Part shown: positions 24,203 to 35,710 of the stretch, one piece after another
How the letters are laid out: each line of letters starts with the position of its first letter
Numbering within the stretch: the stretch's first letter is position 1
The notes under the pieces: generated by a model
What the model was told of the DNA's origin: nothing
Databases searched by the model: none
What the model saw: the letters and a program-made list of their open reading frames with translations, nothing else
From: Primula veris
Lineage: Eukaryota > Streptophyta > Magnoliopsida > Ericales > Primulaceae
Direction of reading: 5' to 3'
DNA length: 64,000 bases
Assembly: GCA_963682055.1 (NCBI GenBank)
Contig: OY821745.1
Location: 19,403,342 to 19,467,341, forward strand
Program-made: the position numbers and the translations under genes

Positions 24203-24914
24203 TCCAGTCCTTTTTTTGTTGTTGAAATAAGTGCATAGCCTATTGTTTTCTGTATACATTATGATTATGCTTATATATTGTAAAATATATGCATCACAGC
24301 TGATCAATCTTGAGTATTGGTCTCCCTATCTAACTTTAGTCGTAATCCTGGTCGATTAATTAACTTCTCAACTATAAGTAGTCACCAAAGAGGGGGCTAT
24401 ACTTTGCATGGTAGGGTGGTAGCTAAAACTTGTTGTATTTGTCTATGGAATACAGTTATAATAGTACATGAGTAATGAAGTTTTGTATCCTTGCATCTTG
24501 CAACTGAGTTCGAATTAATTGAATCTTGAGTTTGTATTGTCCGATTAATGCATGTCATTTTAACACAAAGGGCTATTTTGTTTATGGGAATATTACTAGC
24601 TCATATCTTGAATACCCTCTTCTGTTTGTTTCTGAGTTGTCTGTTAAATAGTAGAGAAATGTTTTTACTCACACATTTATTTACTTAAAAATTATATCTG
24701 CTTAAATGGCATACATGGTATGTTCAGTCACTAATCAATATAAACTCTTAATATATATGCATATATATTAGTAATACTACATTTAACAATTTTTATTTTT
24801 ATTTTATGTGGGAATTAATATAAACTACTCTACACCTATTATATTAACAAAAACATACCATCAAAAATATACATTCAATTAATAAAAAACAAAAAATATT
24901 ATTAATTATTCATA

Positions 24915-25095
24915 TATCTTTCCTCTCTCTCTCCAATCTCTCTCATTCTTCTGCTTCCTCCCTCCGATCTCTCTCTCCTCATCCTCGTCATTTTCTCCGA
25001 TCTCTCATCCTTCCTTTTTCTTTCTGATCTTTCTTCTCCTTCTTTATTTTTTTTTGATCTTTCTCTTTTCCTCTCTCCCTCCGATCTCTTTTTTC
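24915..25095. repeat. Polypyrimidine tract
   Basis: The plus strand is C/T-rich with repeated CCGATCTCTCTC-like motifs. The Arg/Glu/Ser-rich minus-strand frame across it is a by-product of this composition. Confidence 0.8.
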
Positions 25096-25289
25096 GGTGG
25101 ACATTTAAACGGAGACATCCGTCGAAGTGCACGACGAGGGTGTAAAACGAGATAAAAAACTCGAGATTGATGCCGACGGAGATGCGGTCGTCGAATAAGA
25201 AGCCTACGATGGCAACGTAAAAGTTCGAGATCGGAGTACGGGTAAGTGTTGAATTTGTTAACTAGTATATAATCTTGAAAATTAAGTGT

Positions 25290-25510
25290 ATAAACTCCGT
25301 GAATTAAGCCTATGGAGTTGAAAATTATGGATATGAATTATGTAAATAAATATATGAATTTTGTAAATTGGGGTATGAATTTTATGAATTATGGTATGAA
25401 CTTTTAAAAGAAGTGTATGAACTTTTAAAAGAAGTGTATGAACTTTTAAAATAAGGGTATAAAAATATATAAATAACTTTTGAAATAAGGGTATCAAATA
25501 TACAAATTAG
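25290..25510. repeat. Short tandem repeats with GTATGAATTT and GTATGAACTTTTAAAAGAA units
   Basis: Units of 20-25 bp beginning GTATGAA are repeated about nine times. GTATGAACTTTTAAAAGAA is nearly perfect for two to three copies around 25395-25460. Confidence 0.75.
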
Positions 25511-25594
25511 GTTATGAACTTTTGGGTATGTTTTTGTTAATTAGAAATTTTTTAGGTATATTTTTGTTAATTTAGTTTCAAAAATAGTATATTT

Positions 25595-26560
25595 TGTTAA
25601 TTTATCATATTTTTAATTAATATTTAAATTTAGGACAGACTCATCTAGGTTTTAATATATTTTTATTGGGATTTTTAGTAGGTTGACTTTTTAGATTTAA
25701 CAATTTTTCTCATTTTTAATTAATATTTAAATTTAGATTATGCTCAACTAAGGTTCTAGTATATTTTTATTTTAGTTTTTAGTAGGTTGTATTTTTACTA
25801 TGTTGGATATTTATATGTGGGTTTATCAAATTTTATAGATTGTATTTTATGTATATTTGGAGGGATAAATATGTATTTTATTTGCTTATAGAGTGTGTGA
25901 GTTGTGTGCAAGTTGTGTGTATATTATTACTCGGTTAGTAATGTTAGAAAAAAAAAACATCAACAAATATTTTTAAAATATTGAGTTGCTTGAGATGTTA
26001 TTAAATAAAGAAAATTGAATGAATAATGAAATAATTTAGTCACTAATTAATTTTTATTGTAATAATCGTCATTTTTCGTCTTTTATTATTTTAATTTACT
26101 TTAATTAATGAGGTACTAAGTATTAATTAGACTGAGTTGAACAAGTCCACCTCAACGGGTTGATCTTTTAGATTGATTTTAAAGGTTGCAAAATATTCAA
26201 AAAGGAGAGTCAGACTCTCCTATATGAGCGAGTACTAGTATTATATTATAAAAGGAAAAAAGTACTAGATTAAATCTCATTTACCCCTTTAATGTACCGT
26301 TTTGATTAAAAATATAATTACAACCATTTTTTTAATTAATATATAAATTTAGGGTAGTCACAAATAGGTTTCTATATTTTTATTTGAGTTTTTATTGTGT
26401 TATAAAATTAAACTCTTATATATTTATATATATATATATAAATATTGATATAAGTAATTAAATTTAAAGTAGACACATCTAGTGATCTATATTTTTATTT
26501 TGTTATAAATCTAAACTTATATCATACTATTAATATAAGTGAATCAAAGAAAACTTGAGA
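25595..26560. repeat. Dispersed ~120-bp T-rich units
   Basis: The block AATTAATATTTAAATTTAG followed by a CTCA(T/A)CTA-like core and TATATTTTTATT recurs near 25612, 25720, 26330 and 26458. A related copy is found near 56490, outside this insertion. This is likely the body of a transposon family. Confidence 0.5.
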
Positions 26561-26836
26561 CTGCCCAATTTTACTTATTTTTTTTAAAAAATGCATCTAT
26601 TCTAATTTACTAAATATTCAAATAACTTAATGAAATTTAAATAAATAAGTAAATAAATATTCATTTTTTCCACACATATCCATTCATCTACCAAACAAAT
26701 CATCATACATGTATTTTTATATTACTATAATAATAAAACATTATATTTTTACAATATTCATTCCATTATTTTTGCAAACTTTTTGAAAATGTTAAATTTA
26801 TTTGTGCCGATCATATTTATACAACTACGTGTCACA

Positions 26837-26864
26837 CACGCAACGCGTGAGTTACGATTACTAG
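26837..26864 (+). mobile_element. Helitron-like 3' terminus, plus strand
   Basis: A short hairpin CACGC-AAC-GCGTG (26837-26849) is followed 11 bases later by CTAG (26861-26864) and then T, the usual layout of a Helitron 3' end inserted between A and T. A TA microsatellite follows. The sequence resembles the minus-strand terminus at 28102-28129. I could not fix the 5' end. Confidence 0.5.
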
Positions 26865-27020
26865 TATATATATATATATGATCCCATTTTGTTTATGTTT
26901 TTTTCCTAATTATGTACTAATTGAATCTCACCCTTCAATGCTAAACATTAACATCCAATGGCCTAAAAAGGGAAAGTCTGAGTACTCCTCCTATACTAAG
27001 AGTCCGGGGCGCCAATTCCC

Positions 27021-27340
27021 TAAATATTAATCTCCAAGTTCTCAGTTATTTTTAGCACATTACTTAACTTGGATGATAAGTTCAATTACTGTTTGTTTGT
27101 GGTATAGTTTTGTGTGGCGTGTAGCTCACAAGCTAAATAGCAAAAAGATTGTATTTAGTACATGTATGGTATAGATACCGATTTACATATCCGTCAGCTA
27201 ACCTAGTGTTGAATTTTCAGGGTTTGACCACTTAGTATGGTTTGGGTCCACAGTTGTATGTTACTGATTATTATTGGCACGGCGTAACTTTGTTTTTTTG
27301 CAAACTGGTAAGGATAGAAGTTGCAGATGTGTATATGTGT
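27021..27340. repeat. Segmental duplication, copy B, second part
   Basis: Resumes the match to copy A (about 19433-19752), with AGTTATTTTTAGCACATTA and AACTTGGATGATAAGTTCAA shared, and fades after AAACTGGTAAGGATAGAAG. Confidence 0.85.
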
Positions 27341-28100
27341 TTTAATGTATTTATTTTTAAAATATGTAAACTATATGATTTTGTATAGACTGTATGCACG
27401 ATGAATAATGTGGGGGTTTTATTCATCTTTAAATAAAAAACACTTAAAAACTAAGAATTCATGATAAATTTGTTCTTTCGGAGATTTTACAGGAAATTTT
27501 GTGATATAATAATATATTATTTGATGTTGTGGGCTTATGTGAGTTGATTTAATGAATCAATTTTAGTTTTTATATTAAAATATATAGAGATTTGAGATTG
27601 GATTTAAATGTCGGTGGATGTGTGTGTGTTTGTGTTTGTATATCTACGTATTATTGGCACGACGTCAATTCAACTGTCAGTCTGTTCAAAATCTAATCCA
27701 TGTGCTTATCAATATCTTCAGTGACTTCAAAACGAGCAAAAAATTAGACCATTTGATACATCATTCCTTTCGTACTTAACCGTATTTTGTTTCTCGATTT
27801 TCATGCCTCCTCATCCATTCCGGTTGTAGAAGTCAAAAGAAAAAGGTGGGAGATAAGTGAAGCAAGTATGTATAAAATTACTTGTTTCATGATTTATCAT
27901 GAGAAAAAGATGTAAATAGTACTGAGCATGCCTATAAAAAGGGCATCGATCGTCATTTTTTTTTTCTCTCGACAAAAATTCAAATAATTTGCAAAAAAAC
28001 AGAGGTGGGGAATATACTAAGTGGAACTAGAGTTTGCTGTTTTGTCTCTCATCGTTCCTCCTTCGACAGGTCTTCTCTCTCTCTCTATATATATATATAT
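27341..28100. other. Intergenic DNA
   Basis: No gene is supported. It ends in a CT and TA microsatellite at about 28074-28101. Confidence 0.5.
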
Positions 28101-28101
28101 A

Positions 28102-28135
28102 CTAGTAATCATGCACCACGCGTTGCGCGACACGT
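28102..28135 (-). mobile_element. Helitron-like 3' terminus, minus strand
   Basis: Read on the minus strand, a small hairpin CGCG-CAA-CGCG is followed by TGGTGCATGATTA and CTAG, then T. It is close to the plus-strand terminus at 26837-26864, so both belong to one family. The body would extend to the right; its 5' end was not found. Confidence 0.45.
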
Positions 28136-28139
28136 AATG

Positions 28140-28855
28140 CAATAAAAATATAGAAAATAAGTATAGTTATAATATAAATATATAGATAATAAAAAAAAAA
28201 CATAGTTTAAGATTTAAAAGAATATTTGGTTGTTAAAGAGGCATAAATAATTTTATTAGTTTTTACTTTTTTAAATTTTTATGCGAGTATGATATTATTG
28301 TAATTAATATAAATGTGTAGCAGTATTTTTGAAAAAAAAGAGGCTAAATTGAGCAAGCTAATTTGACTTGAGTTGACTTATTATAATAGAATGATAGATA
28401 AATACATATGCATTTATATGAACTTCAATTTACCTGTGTTTGAATCGAATTTTGAAAAATTAATTAGATGTACTTTTTTAGCTGCAATTCAGTTTGATTT
28501 CATGCAAAACGAACAGCCTCTCTCTCTAACGTAGGATGAAAACGTAAAATAAAATAAAAAAATCATGATCGTAACATATGAATGGGTGTTTGCTCGAAAA
28601 CGCTCGAACGGACGTTAAATCGTTGGAATCCATCAACACAATTTATAACCCTCAAGAGATATAAATAAGAGACGGAAAAAACTCTATTGTATATTTAATA
28701 ACTGAATTCATAAAACACCCTCCTATAGCGGTATTTATAGCCTTGTATAGCAATCTTAATTAACCTAGGAATAGTAATAACTAAATATTAGTGTCTAAAA
28801 GCTATCTAAAAGCCTTCAAACAATCAATAGGCATACTCCCATGAATGAAGAAGCG
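28140..28855. other. AT-rich DNA, probably transposon body
   Basis: No coding region is supported. A minus-strand GCTATAAATACCGCTATA-like stretch near 28725-28745 resembles an LTR TATA region but has no partner that I could find. Confidence 0.35.
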
Positions 28856-28899
28856 AAGTTCAATGCACATCAAGATAGTGTAATAAGAAGACTTACTCT

Positions 28900-29600
28900 A
28901 AATGAAATGTAAGAGAAGGAGTATCCATTTTCTGACAATGAAGTTCCCCGCATGCTAGAAGAACTTCTTCATCTCAAAATTATTGAACTATCTCAATTGA
29001 AGAGTCCAGAAGAGGTTGACAAAGTTGATGACGCAAATTACTGTAAATTCCACCATCTTGATATTCACCCCACTCATAAGTGATTCGTCTTGAAAGAGAA
29101 GATTGTCTCAAGGAAAAAATTCTCTATAGGAGGAAGAAACAATAACTTCTCACTATACATGCATCGTCGCCGATCGGGACCTGAAAGTATGGAGATGACA
29201 AAAATGGTCATGATTCGGTTTGGATCTCTTCCGCCAATTACAATCATCATGCAAACTCAGAGCTCTGAAAACAAAGAAGCATGGACTCATGTCACCCTCA
29301 TGAGAAATTCAAAAATATTCCATCACCAAGAATTGAGTGAGTATGAAGAGCGAGAAGAGTATCTTATGGATGACCCTCAACCACTACAAAACGTTGCAAT
29401 CCACTCCATTCATGAAGGACAACTTATTTATCTATTTATGAATGCAAGAAAGATGGCCATTGCTTCTTTGATGTTTGCGAATGCAAAATTTGTTTGGATG
29501 ACCAATGGAATGACTTTTTCGAAGATGATGATGAAGTTAAGAGTAAGAGAAAGAAAAATAATAAGAAATCAACTCAAGAATCACTAGGGGAAATGTACGA
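28900..29600 (+). pseudogene. Ty3/gypsy gag-pol linker remnant (Tat/Ogre-like)
   Basis: From about 28913 the frame contains YPFSDNEVPRMLEELL, then a YCKFHH...HPTHK zinc-binding-like segment typical of plant gypsy elements. At about 29081 the frame has TGA where the family has Cys (K-C-F becomes K-stop-F). After the stop the frame continues with IRFGSLPPI and WTHVT, also seen in gypsy polyproteins, and the last part has diverged. No protease, reverse transcriptase or integrase is found near it. Confidence 0.65.
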
Positions 29601-30150
29601 AACTAGAGACCCAAGTGTTGGGCTGTTAGGTGAGCCATCTGAAAAAGTTGACTGTTTTGTCCAATATACCAAAAGGAGAAAAGTGGAAAACATCTCACAA
29701 CCACAAACCTTGAAAATTACAAACTCGTGCCAAATCACTACAATAGACGATGAAGAACACATTAAAGAAAATCTAGAGAGCGACCCCGTCAATGGAAAGT
29801 TCTTGAAGTATTGCCACTTTTAAAGAAAATTGAAAACACTCCATGACGCACGAGTACAAACTGCAAGTTTCTATTCGTCCACATGAGTATAAATTGTGAA
29901 AGCCACTAACCTGAACTACGTTTGGCTTGATCCATTCGGGGTACATAGGCATCTTGAAACCTATTTCAAGATCAACCATACCAACAAAAAAAAATCCTTC
30001 TCCAAAAAGATTAAGAAAAAAATCCTGAACTACGTTTGGATTGATCCCATCGGAATACGTACTTAAGATTTATCCTAAAACCAGTCATATAAATCAACAA
30101 AAAATATAACTCTTTCCAAGTTGGAAGACGAAGCTGCAAAGGTAAAGAGT
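29600..30150 (+). mobile_element. Gypsy remnant, downstream part
   Basis: Two related stretches, GAACTACGTTTGG(C/A)TTGAT followed by GG..TAC, lie near 29912 and 30026. Similar repeats occur in the non-coding parts of Tat/Ogre-type elements. The small open frames here lack domains. Confidence 0.4.
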
Positions 30151-30290
30151 ACAAAGAGCATACGAGAAGAGAAGTAGACAAGACATGTTGATCATCAAAT
30201 TAGGTACAAGGATTCAAGAAACAAAGAGCATACGAGAAGAGAAGTACACAAGACATGTTGATCATCAAATTAGGTACAAGGATTCACGAA
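30151..30290. repeat. 70-bp tandem duplication
   Basis: ACAAAGAGCATACGAGAAGA begins at 30151 and again at 30221. The two units are almost identical, with single base changes (GTAGAC/GTACAC and TTCAAG/TTCACG). Confidence 0.9.
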
Positions 30291-33200
30291 ACAAAGTAAA
30301 CCGCACTTTTGTTAAGTCAAAAATTGTTTGTTTACAAAGGAATACTCAAACTAGATGACTCATAAAGCAAAAACAAAAGTTGACAAAGAAACCGAGAAAA
30401 TGTGTCAAAGTCTTCGGCTCTTCAAGTGAATTCTTCAATACTTTCAAAAGCTTCTTTCAATAGCTATTGGACTCGTCCACTTTACATGTTTATATGTAAG
30501 AACTCTGCCACATATGATCGAAGAGAAACAATGATTCAAATATAGAGCGAGTTCTTCAAGGCACCAGAAAAATTCCAGAAGGATGCAACGTTCGACAACG
30601 AAAAGTTACAACATTGTTACGAGAGTATTTGTCTCAAAATTTTGATGAATTCCACCTTGGAACTCCTCAAAGAAGTTTCTTATATTTCACTTTTAAAGTG
30701 CTACACCGCTGTCATGAAAATACAGGTACCAAAGTTCACGGGACCGCCATCTCACAGCTACAAAGAAATCAACAAAAAAACCGTCTCTACTTTCATCATC
30801 TCGTAATGCTTCTGTCGCAAGATCGTCTCTCGTCTATATAGCTCTGCTAGTGATCTAAAAAAGCTTGCTTATAAGTGTCAAAATTGATATTCGAAACCGT
30901 CGAACCAAAGTCTTGGTAATCTCTTATGAGACCCACTCCATTGGCCTCAAGACCGAAGCGCTCCTCAAATTCATATTCTATATTGTCTTGTTTGTGTACC
31001 GGAATCTTTACTAATCGCTCTTCAATTAACAATTATAATGGCGAGGGGAAAGCAACGCACTACAGGCTGACTCCCAAGATGGTATTCCGTTGGTTGCCAA
31101 TATGTACATCAATTTTTAACATTGGCTTGGTCTGAGAGATCAAACAACTCATTAGTTTCTCTTTCCATTGGCAAGCAGTCTCACTTCTACATGATTTATC
31201 GGATCTGCCACGTCAACTTTCACTCACTTCGAACCAAAAAATGACTTCCGAGAATTGCACTTGCTTTAAACCTCATGATGTCGTGATTGCTTTCAACGCC
31301 AGTAACAACTTTGAAAAGTCAAATTTAAAAATCTAGTCGTAGATGACGATGAGTGAAGTTCCCTGTCAGTTCTAAAGTTTGAACAGCCCCAATGCGTTAA
31401 TATGATCATAATTCGTCTCACTTGTTCAATATCTCTTCCCTCCGTCTGCAAATGACAGTCCTTTATTGCATGGACTAAATGAAGAGCTTCATTCAATGGC
31501 CGATGATCTGTGTCATGCTTTTGGGCTAAAAACCTATCATTGGAATTTTGGAAAATCTTAGTTGGACATGGTATCTCATCTACTTGCGAGTATTTTTGCA
31601 AATTAAGTCGTCGCTGCATGGGCTCGCCTCAAAGTTGGTCGCGGTATGGGTCTGCATATTATAGGTGCTCTTTCACCAAACGATGTTTCTGCTGCAAAAT
31701 TGTATGTCACATTTTCTCCCCAATGATATTTTTGGAGACATCGCCAAGTCTGGATGATCTGGCTGCACTCGTAACATCACGTACTATAGAAAAAAAATAT
31801 TCGTTGATAACCATTACCTATACAAACTCAGCCTCCACCAAAATTGACTGCGACAAAAACTCAGTGGGTAAGAGGTCAAAATTCCTTGGCAGGTATTGTT
31901 GTTATTGCTGCTAAAAGAAAAAAATAAATTAAAGAGCAATGAGTTGGTAAAAGAAAAGATAAAAGAAGGGGAAGTAAAGACTCACCCTTTGTCGACTAAG
32001 TAAAAATGGCAGTACAGCAGCTCCTCCGACGTTCACCGTGGTCGAAAATTTCGTGTTCGATGAGTCTCGCCTCCAATAACCGGGTCTTGAACGTCACAAT
32101 GCATGGCCTCGTCAGACTTGTCAGTTGGAAACAGTCAACAAACCTCACCATATTTATGCATATATAAGCTACCGCCATCTCAGTACCAAATAGTTTCTCT
32201 ACGGAACCGGTTTTTAGTTTATAGTTCTTTCAAAAAAACTGGAGATTACAGTTTCCCACAGCATCACAAAACTTGCAAGTTCTCCTTTCAAGCTCCGTTG
32301 TCCAGAATTTTAATTTTTTTTGTATCACTCTACAGAAACCGGAACAACAATGAAGAACGGAGCTGGCCAAGAGTCTTCATTCCCAAACTTCTCAGCATGT
32401 ATCCACTACCATGTCACTGTGGCATTGAAGTAATTGTCGTGGCATCGTCTAATGATTTGTTTAAGACATCATTTCACCAATGCAATACGAATGGGCTTCT
32501 TCTCAAGCCTTTGGAAAGCCCTTCCTATATATTTTTTTTCACCTGTAATGGAAACCAAAAGAAATAAACAAGTACAGAAACTCAACAAATGAAACAAAAA
32601 ATGTACTTAGATGTGCAAAACCAGTATCCACAAATCCAGGAAATTGCAAGATGAGCTCCACTTCCAATGCCGTTAATGTAAAAAGAGAATTCGCCATAGA
32701 GCACAAGATCACTGTGATGTTTTGTTAGCTCGCTTCCACAATGGGCCCCACTTCAAGTTTAAAAGTAAATAAAAAACGCCACCGAGCATCACTGTTCTTT
32801 GATGTGTGGAAACATCACCAAGCGTCACCGTACCACAATGAGCCTTAACAACACGGAACCATTTAAGAGCTCTTTTGCCACATGGGTCTCTCCAGCCAAC
32901 GAAATTTGTGGCGGCAGCGCCAAGTCTGAGTGATCTGTCCTTGCAATCATAACATGGATGCTTACCGGAAAAAGAAATAAAAAGAAATTATTAATCAGTT
33001 TCTTCTCCATCTGGGTGTCTTTCTACGTTTTTGACGCTCCTTCCTGACTCTTGCACCCCGTACCCCCGCGGAATGCACTCAGACTCGTTCCCTTTGCAAA
33101 GAAAAATAAAAAAAATGATCACTTGTCCATTGTTAGACCAATTCAAAAGAAAAAAAGGAAAAAAAAGGGTAAAATAAAAATGAACACGGCAGTTATCTGT

Positions 33201-33400
33201 GATGGAGTTGAGGTCCACTGATTGGCAAACGAGTTTCTTTAGCAACAAGTGATTGGCTGCATTTCTACGTCGCTTATGTGGAAGATTTGAACAAAATGGA
33301 GCAACGTTGTTTGATGATGATTTGAGAAATTTGGCCACCTATAAATACACGCTGAAAACTTGGGCTGAGATTGAGAGGTTACAAACTCAAATGTAATAAT
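30291..33400. other. Unclassified repetitive DNA, probably retroelement debris
   Basis: Many medium open frames exist on both strands, but none matches a family that I recognise. A motif like CGCCAAGTCTGGATGATCTG near 31743 recurs near 32919 in altered form. A minus-strand TATA-like GTATTTATAGG is near 33340. It is less AT-rich than its flanks. The gypsy remnant to the left suggests a common origin, but this is a guess. Confidence 0.35.
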
Positions 33401-34090
33401 GGTACTATGTAGTCAAGGAGGTTACGAAATAATATACCAGTAATTGGTGAATTTAATTGCCATTAAAAATAGTAATGAGGTTTAATAACAAAGCTTACAG
33501 TAAACTAAAAGTCTTTCGTCTAACGACGTTATGGTTACAAATTTTTAAGGCAAGAAAAGGCAAAGCTCACCAAAATTGTGAAAACAAAAATCACACGTCT
33601 CATATTATTTTATTTTCTATTTAAAAAAAAAGGAAAACTTTTGACTCTTATCGAGTTGTTGGCAGCTACATGCTCAAAATCAAAGCATGCTTTTCTAGAG
33701 AGAAAACTCCAATTTAATGTATTCGAGACGTGTTCATTCAAAACGATTTTCTAAATAAGTCTTGAATGGGGCATTTGTAGATACGCAAATTTTCCAGCAA
33801 ATAAAAATGTGTCACGTGTCTCTTATAAAACGAAATAGCTAATATTTTAATTATGTATTAGTATTTTTGATATAAAATAAATTTTATCTTTTGTTTAATT
33901 ATAAGGTAAAAGCAAGAAAATGTTCTTATCTTTTGCTATATATTAAACTTTCTTGCAAACAATGGAAATACTATTATTTTTGTACTTGTTTGTTTAAAAT
34001 TACAAACCAATGGTGAGTTAAAGAATGATTACATTTAATCATGGAATATTTTGATCCTAAACTCAAACTAAAAGGGACATTTATGTACCA
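33401..34090. other. AT-rich spacer
   Basis: No gene is supported. The motif CCTAAACTCAAACTAAAAGG at about 34056 is repeated at 35711-35830, on the far side of the next repeat block. Confidence 0.4.
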
Positions 34091-34230
34091 TTTGTTGGTT
34101 CTGGTACTATTTCGAATACAATAATGAAAGGACAATAAATAAAAGAGACAGGAACGCAAAGGAAATAAACAATTTTATTTCTCACAATTGGAATATAAAT
34201 TACAATTCCTGACTCAACAAATAAATAAAA

Positions 34231-34530
34231 CTGCTGGACTGAAATAAAGAAACTGCCGGACTGTTATAAAGAAACTGCCGGACTGGTTTTACAGAAACTG
34301 CCGGACTGGTTTTACAGAAACTGCCGGACTGGTTTTAACAAACTGCCGGACTGGTTTTAAACAAACTGCCGGACTGGTTTTAAACAAAACTGCCGGACTG
34401 GTTTTAACAAACTGCCGGACTGGTTTTAAACAAACTGCCGGACTGGTTTTGAACAAAACAAACTGGACTGGTTTTAAAGAATAAAAAACTGCCGGACTGG
34501 TTTTTTAACAAATAAAAAACTGCCGGACTG
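34231..34530. repeat. Minisatellite with core CTGCCGGACTGGTTTTA
   Basis: Eleven copies of TGCCGGACT, plus two degenerate ones, are spaced 22-35 bp apart with A-rich linkers (ACAAA, AAACAAA). Flanking variants CTGCTGGACT (34241) and AACTGGACTGG (about 34461) show decay at the edges. Confidence 0.95.
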
Positions 34531-35130
34531 TTTTTTGTAAATACTGGAAATTACAGAACTGAAAAGTAAATAACAGAATCGAAAGACTGAAAGTAAACAG
34601 TACTGAAATGTAAATACAGAAAAGAAACAGTACAGGAAAGTAAATTACAGAAATGAAACGGTACTGAAATGAAATGGACAGAATGTAAAGGACTAAAATA
34701 AATAACAGGAAATAAAAGAAGAGGCAACTGCTGAGCAGTTTCCCTTAAACAATATTTCCCGAACCACCTTTAAAGGTTTCTGGTTTCGGGACTTTGTTCC
34801 CAAGGTACAACTTCTATCTCAGAGTGGCTCGTATGGAAACCGGCACCGTGGTGCGGTTCTCTCTCTCTATATGATGCTTATGCTGTGAGTTGTGTGTATG
34901 AAGGTGTGTTTGAATGAGAGGGGGAGGGCTGCCTTTTATAGGCTCTATAGAAACCGCAGCCATAATTGTGGTCATTAATTCCGGGAGTTACACCCACAGA
35001 ATCCGCTCAATTTAATTCTGAAACCGCAGCATTTAATCTCATTCATTGCTGACGTTTCTCTTGCTGAAAACTCTAGGGACTCCTTTTGTATTTTATACAA
35101 AACTCCCTATTCGGGTTTGGACCCAAGACC

Positions 35131-35310
35131 CAAGACCCGAGACATTCCCCAAATCCCAAATCCCAAATCCCAAATCCCAAGCCCAAGCCCAAGCCCAAGC
35201 CCAAGCCCAAGCCCAAGCCCAAGCCCACGCCCGTGCCCAAGCCCAAGCCCACGCCCACGCCCACGCCCACGCCCGTGCCCGTGCCCATGCCCGAGCCCGA
35301 GACCCGAGAC
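35131..35310. repeat. CCCAAG-type hexanucleotide array preceded by CCCAAAT heptamers
   Basis: About four CCCAAAT units are followed by about ten CCCAAG units and then by CCCACG, CCCGTG and CCCATG variants. The G+C content is far above the surroundings. Because six divides by three, all six frames stay open with dipeptide repeats (Pro-Lys, Ala-Gln, Pro-Ser and their complements). None of these is evidence of a protein. Confidence 0.95.
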
Positions 35311-35710
35311 ACGAGACACGAGCGAGCGCGCGTGTGTGGTACACACTAATACTCTTAGGTGTATGTGGACATGTTAGTTTAATAACTACATGGGTTGGTA
35401 TGGTATATATATTGTAAGATTAGCTCTTAATCTTCCAATATGGGATTATTCTAAATGGTTTTCTCATTAACCATTTCGTTTTTCCAGATTTTCCAGATTT
35501 GAGCTTCCGAGGTACCAACTTTGAAGCCACTTTGTATTCACACCCATTCTCCGAATAGGTCATGTGATATACCGTTACGAAGCTCGTCACACGGGCTACT
35601 CAACCACGTTGAGTACGGTATAAACAACTCAGCGCTGTTACACGAAATAATGACTCGAAGTTGGTCCAGTGACCATTCGGAAACACCCATGTTTTCACAT
35701 GTTTTTCCAA

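Larger units (their letters stand above)
22896..24650. repeat. Segmental duplication, copy B, first part
   Basis: Matches copy A from its start to CTGTTAAATA, where a 2.4-kb insertion interrupts it. The match resumes at 27021. Relative to copy A it carries a plastid insert at about 23375-23516 and a 131-bp tandem duplication at 23941-24202. Confidence 0.85.
24651..27020. mobile_element. ~2.4-kb composite insertion splitting duplication copy B
   Basis: Copy A is continuous at CTGTTAAATATTAATCTCC. Here the same sequence is split, with TAAATA present on both sides (24645-24650 and 27021-27026), a possible 6-bp target duplication. The insert has no clear inverted ends and no protein domain. It contains a polypyrimidine tract, short tandem repeats and a Helitron-like 3' end at 26837-26864 that lies 156 bp short of the right edge, so more than one element may be nested. 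Confidence 0.55.
34095..35520 (-). mobile_element. LTR-like block in minus orientation
   Basis: Read on the minus strand, the part at about 34890-34720 (GAGAGAGAACCGCACCACGG, then GTTGTACCTTGGGAAC, then TTTAAGGGAAACTGCTC) matches 58475-58640, which is in plus orientation next to a copia remnant. A minus-strand TATA-like CCTATAAAAGGC lies at about 34935-34946. This suggests an LTR or leader of one copia family. The block also holds a minisatellite and a hexanucleotide array. Its exact ends are unclear. Confidence 0.5.

Noticed and set aside
24902..25132. Arg/Glu/Ser-rich minus-strand frame
   Set aside because: By-product of a CT-rich tract within a transposon insertion.
30847..33338. Several 60-150-codon frames on both strands as genes
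   Set aside because: No domains, no consistent strand, and retroelement debris on both sides.
34231..34530. CRISPR-like repeat array
   Set aside because: Spacing is irregular, linkers are A-rich and similar to one another, and the DNA is plant nuclear; it is a minisatellite.
35046..35417. Six overlapping frames with Ala-Gln, Pro-Lys and Gly-Leu repeats
   Set aside because: They all come from the hexanucleotide array and would be open in any frame.
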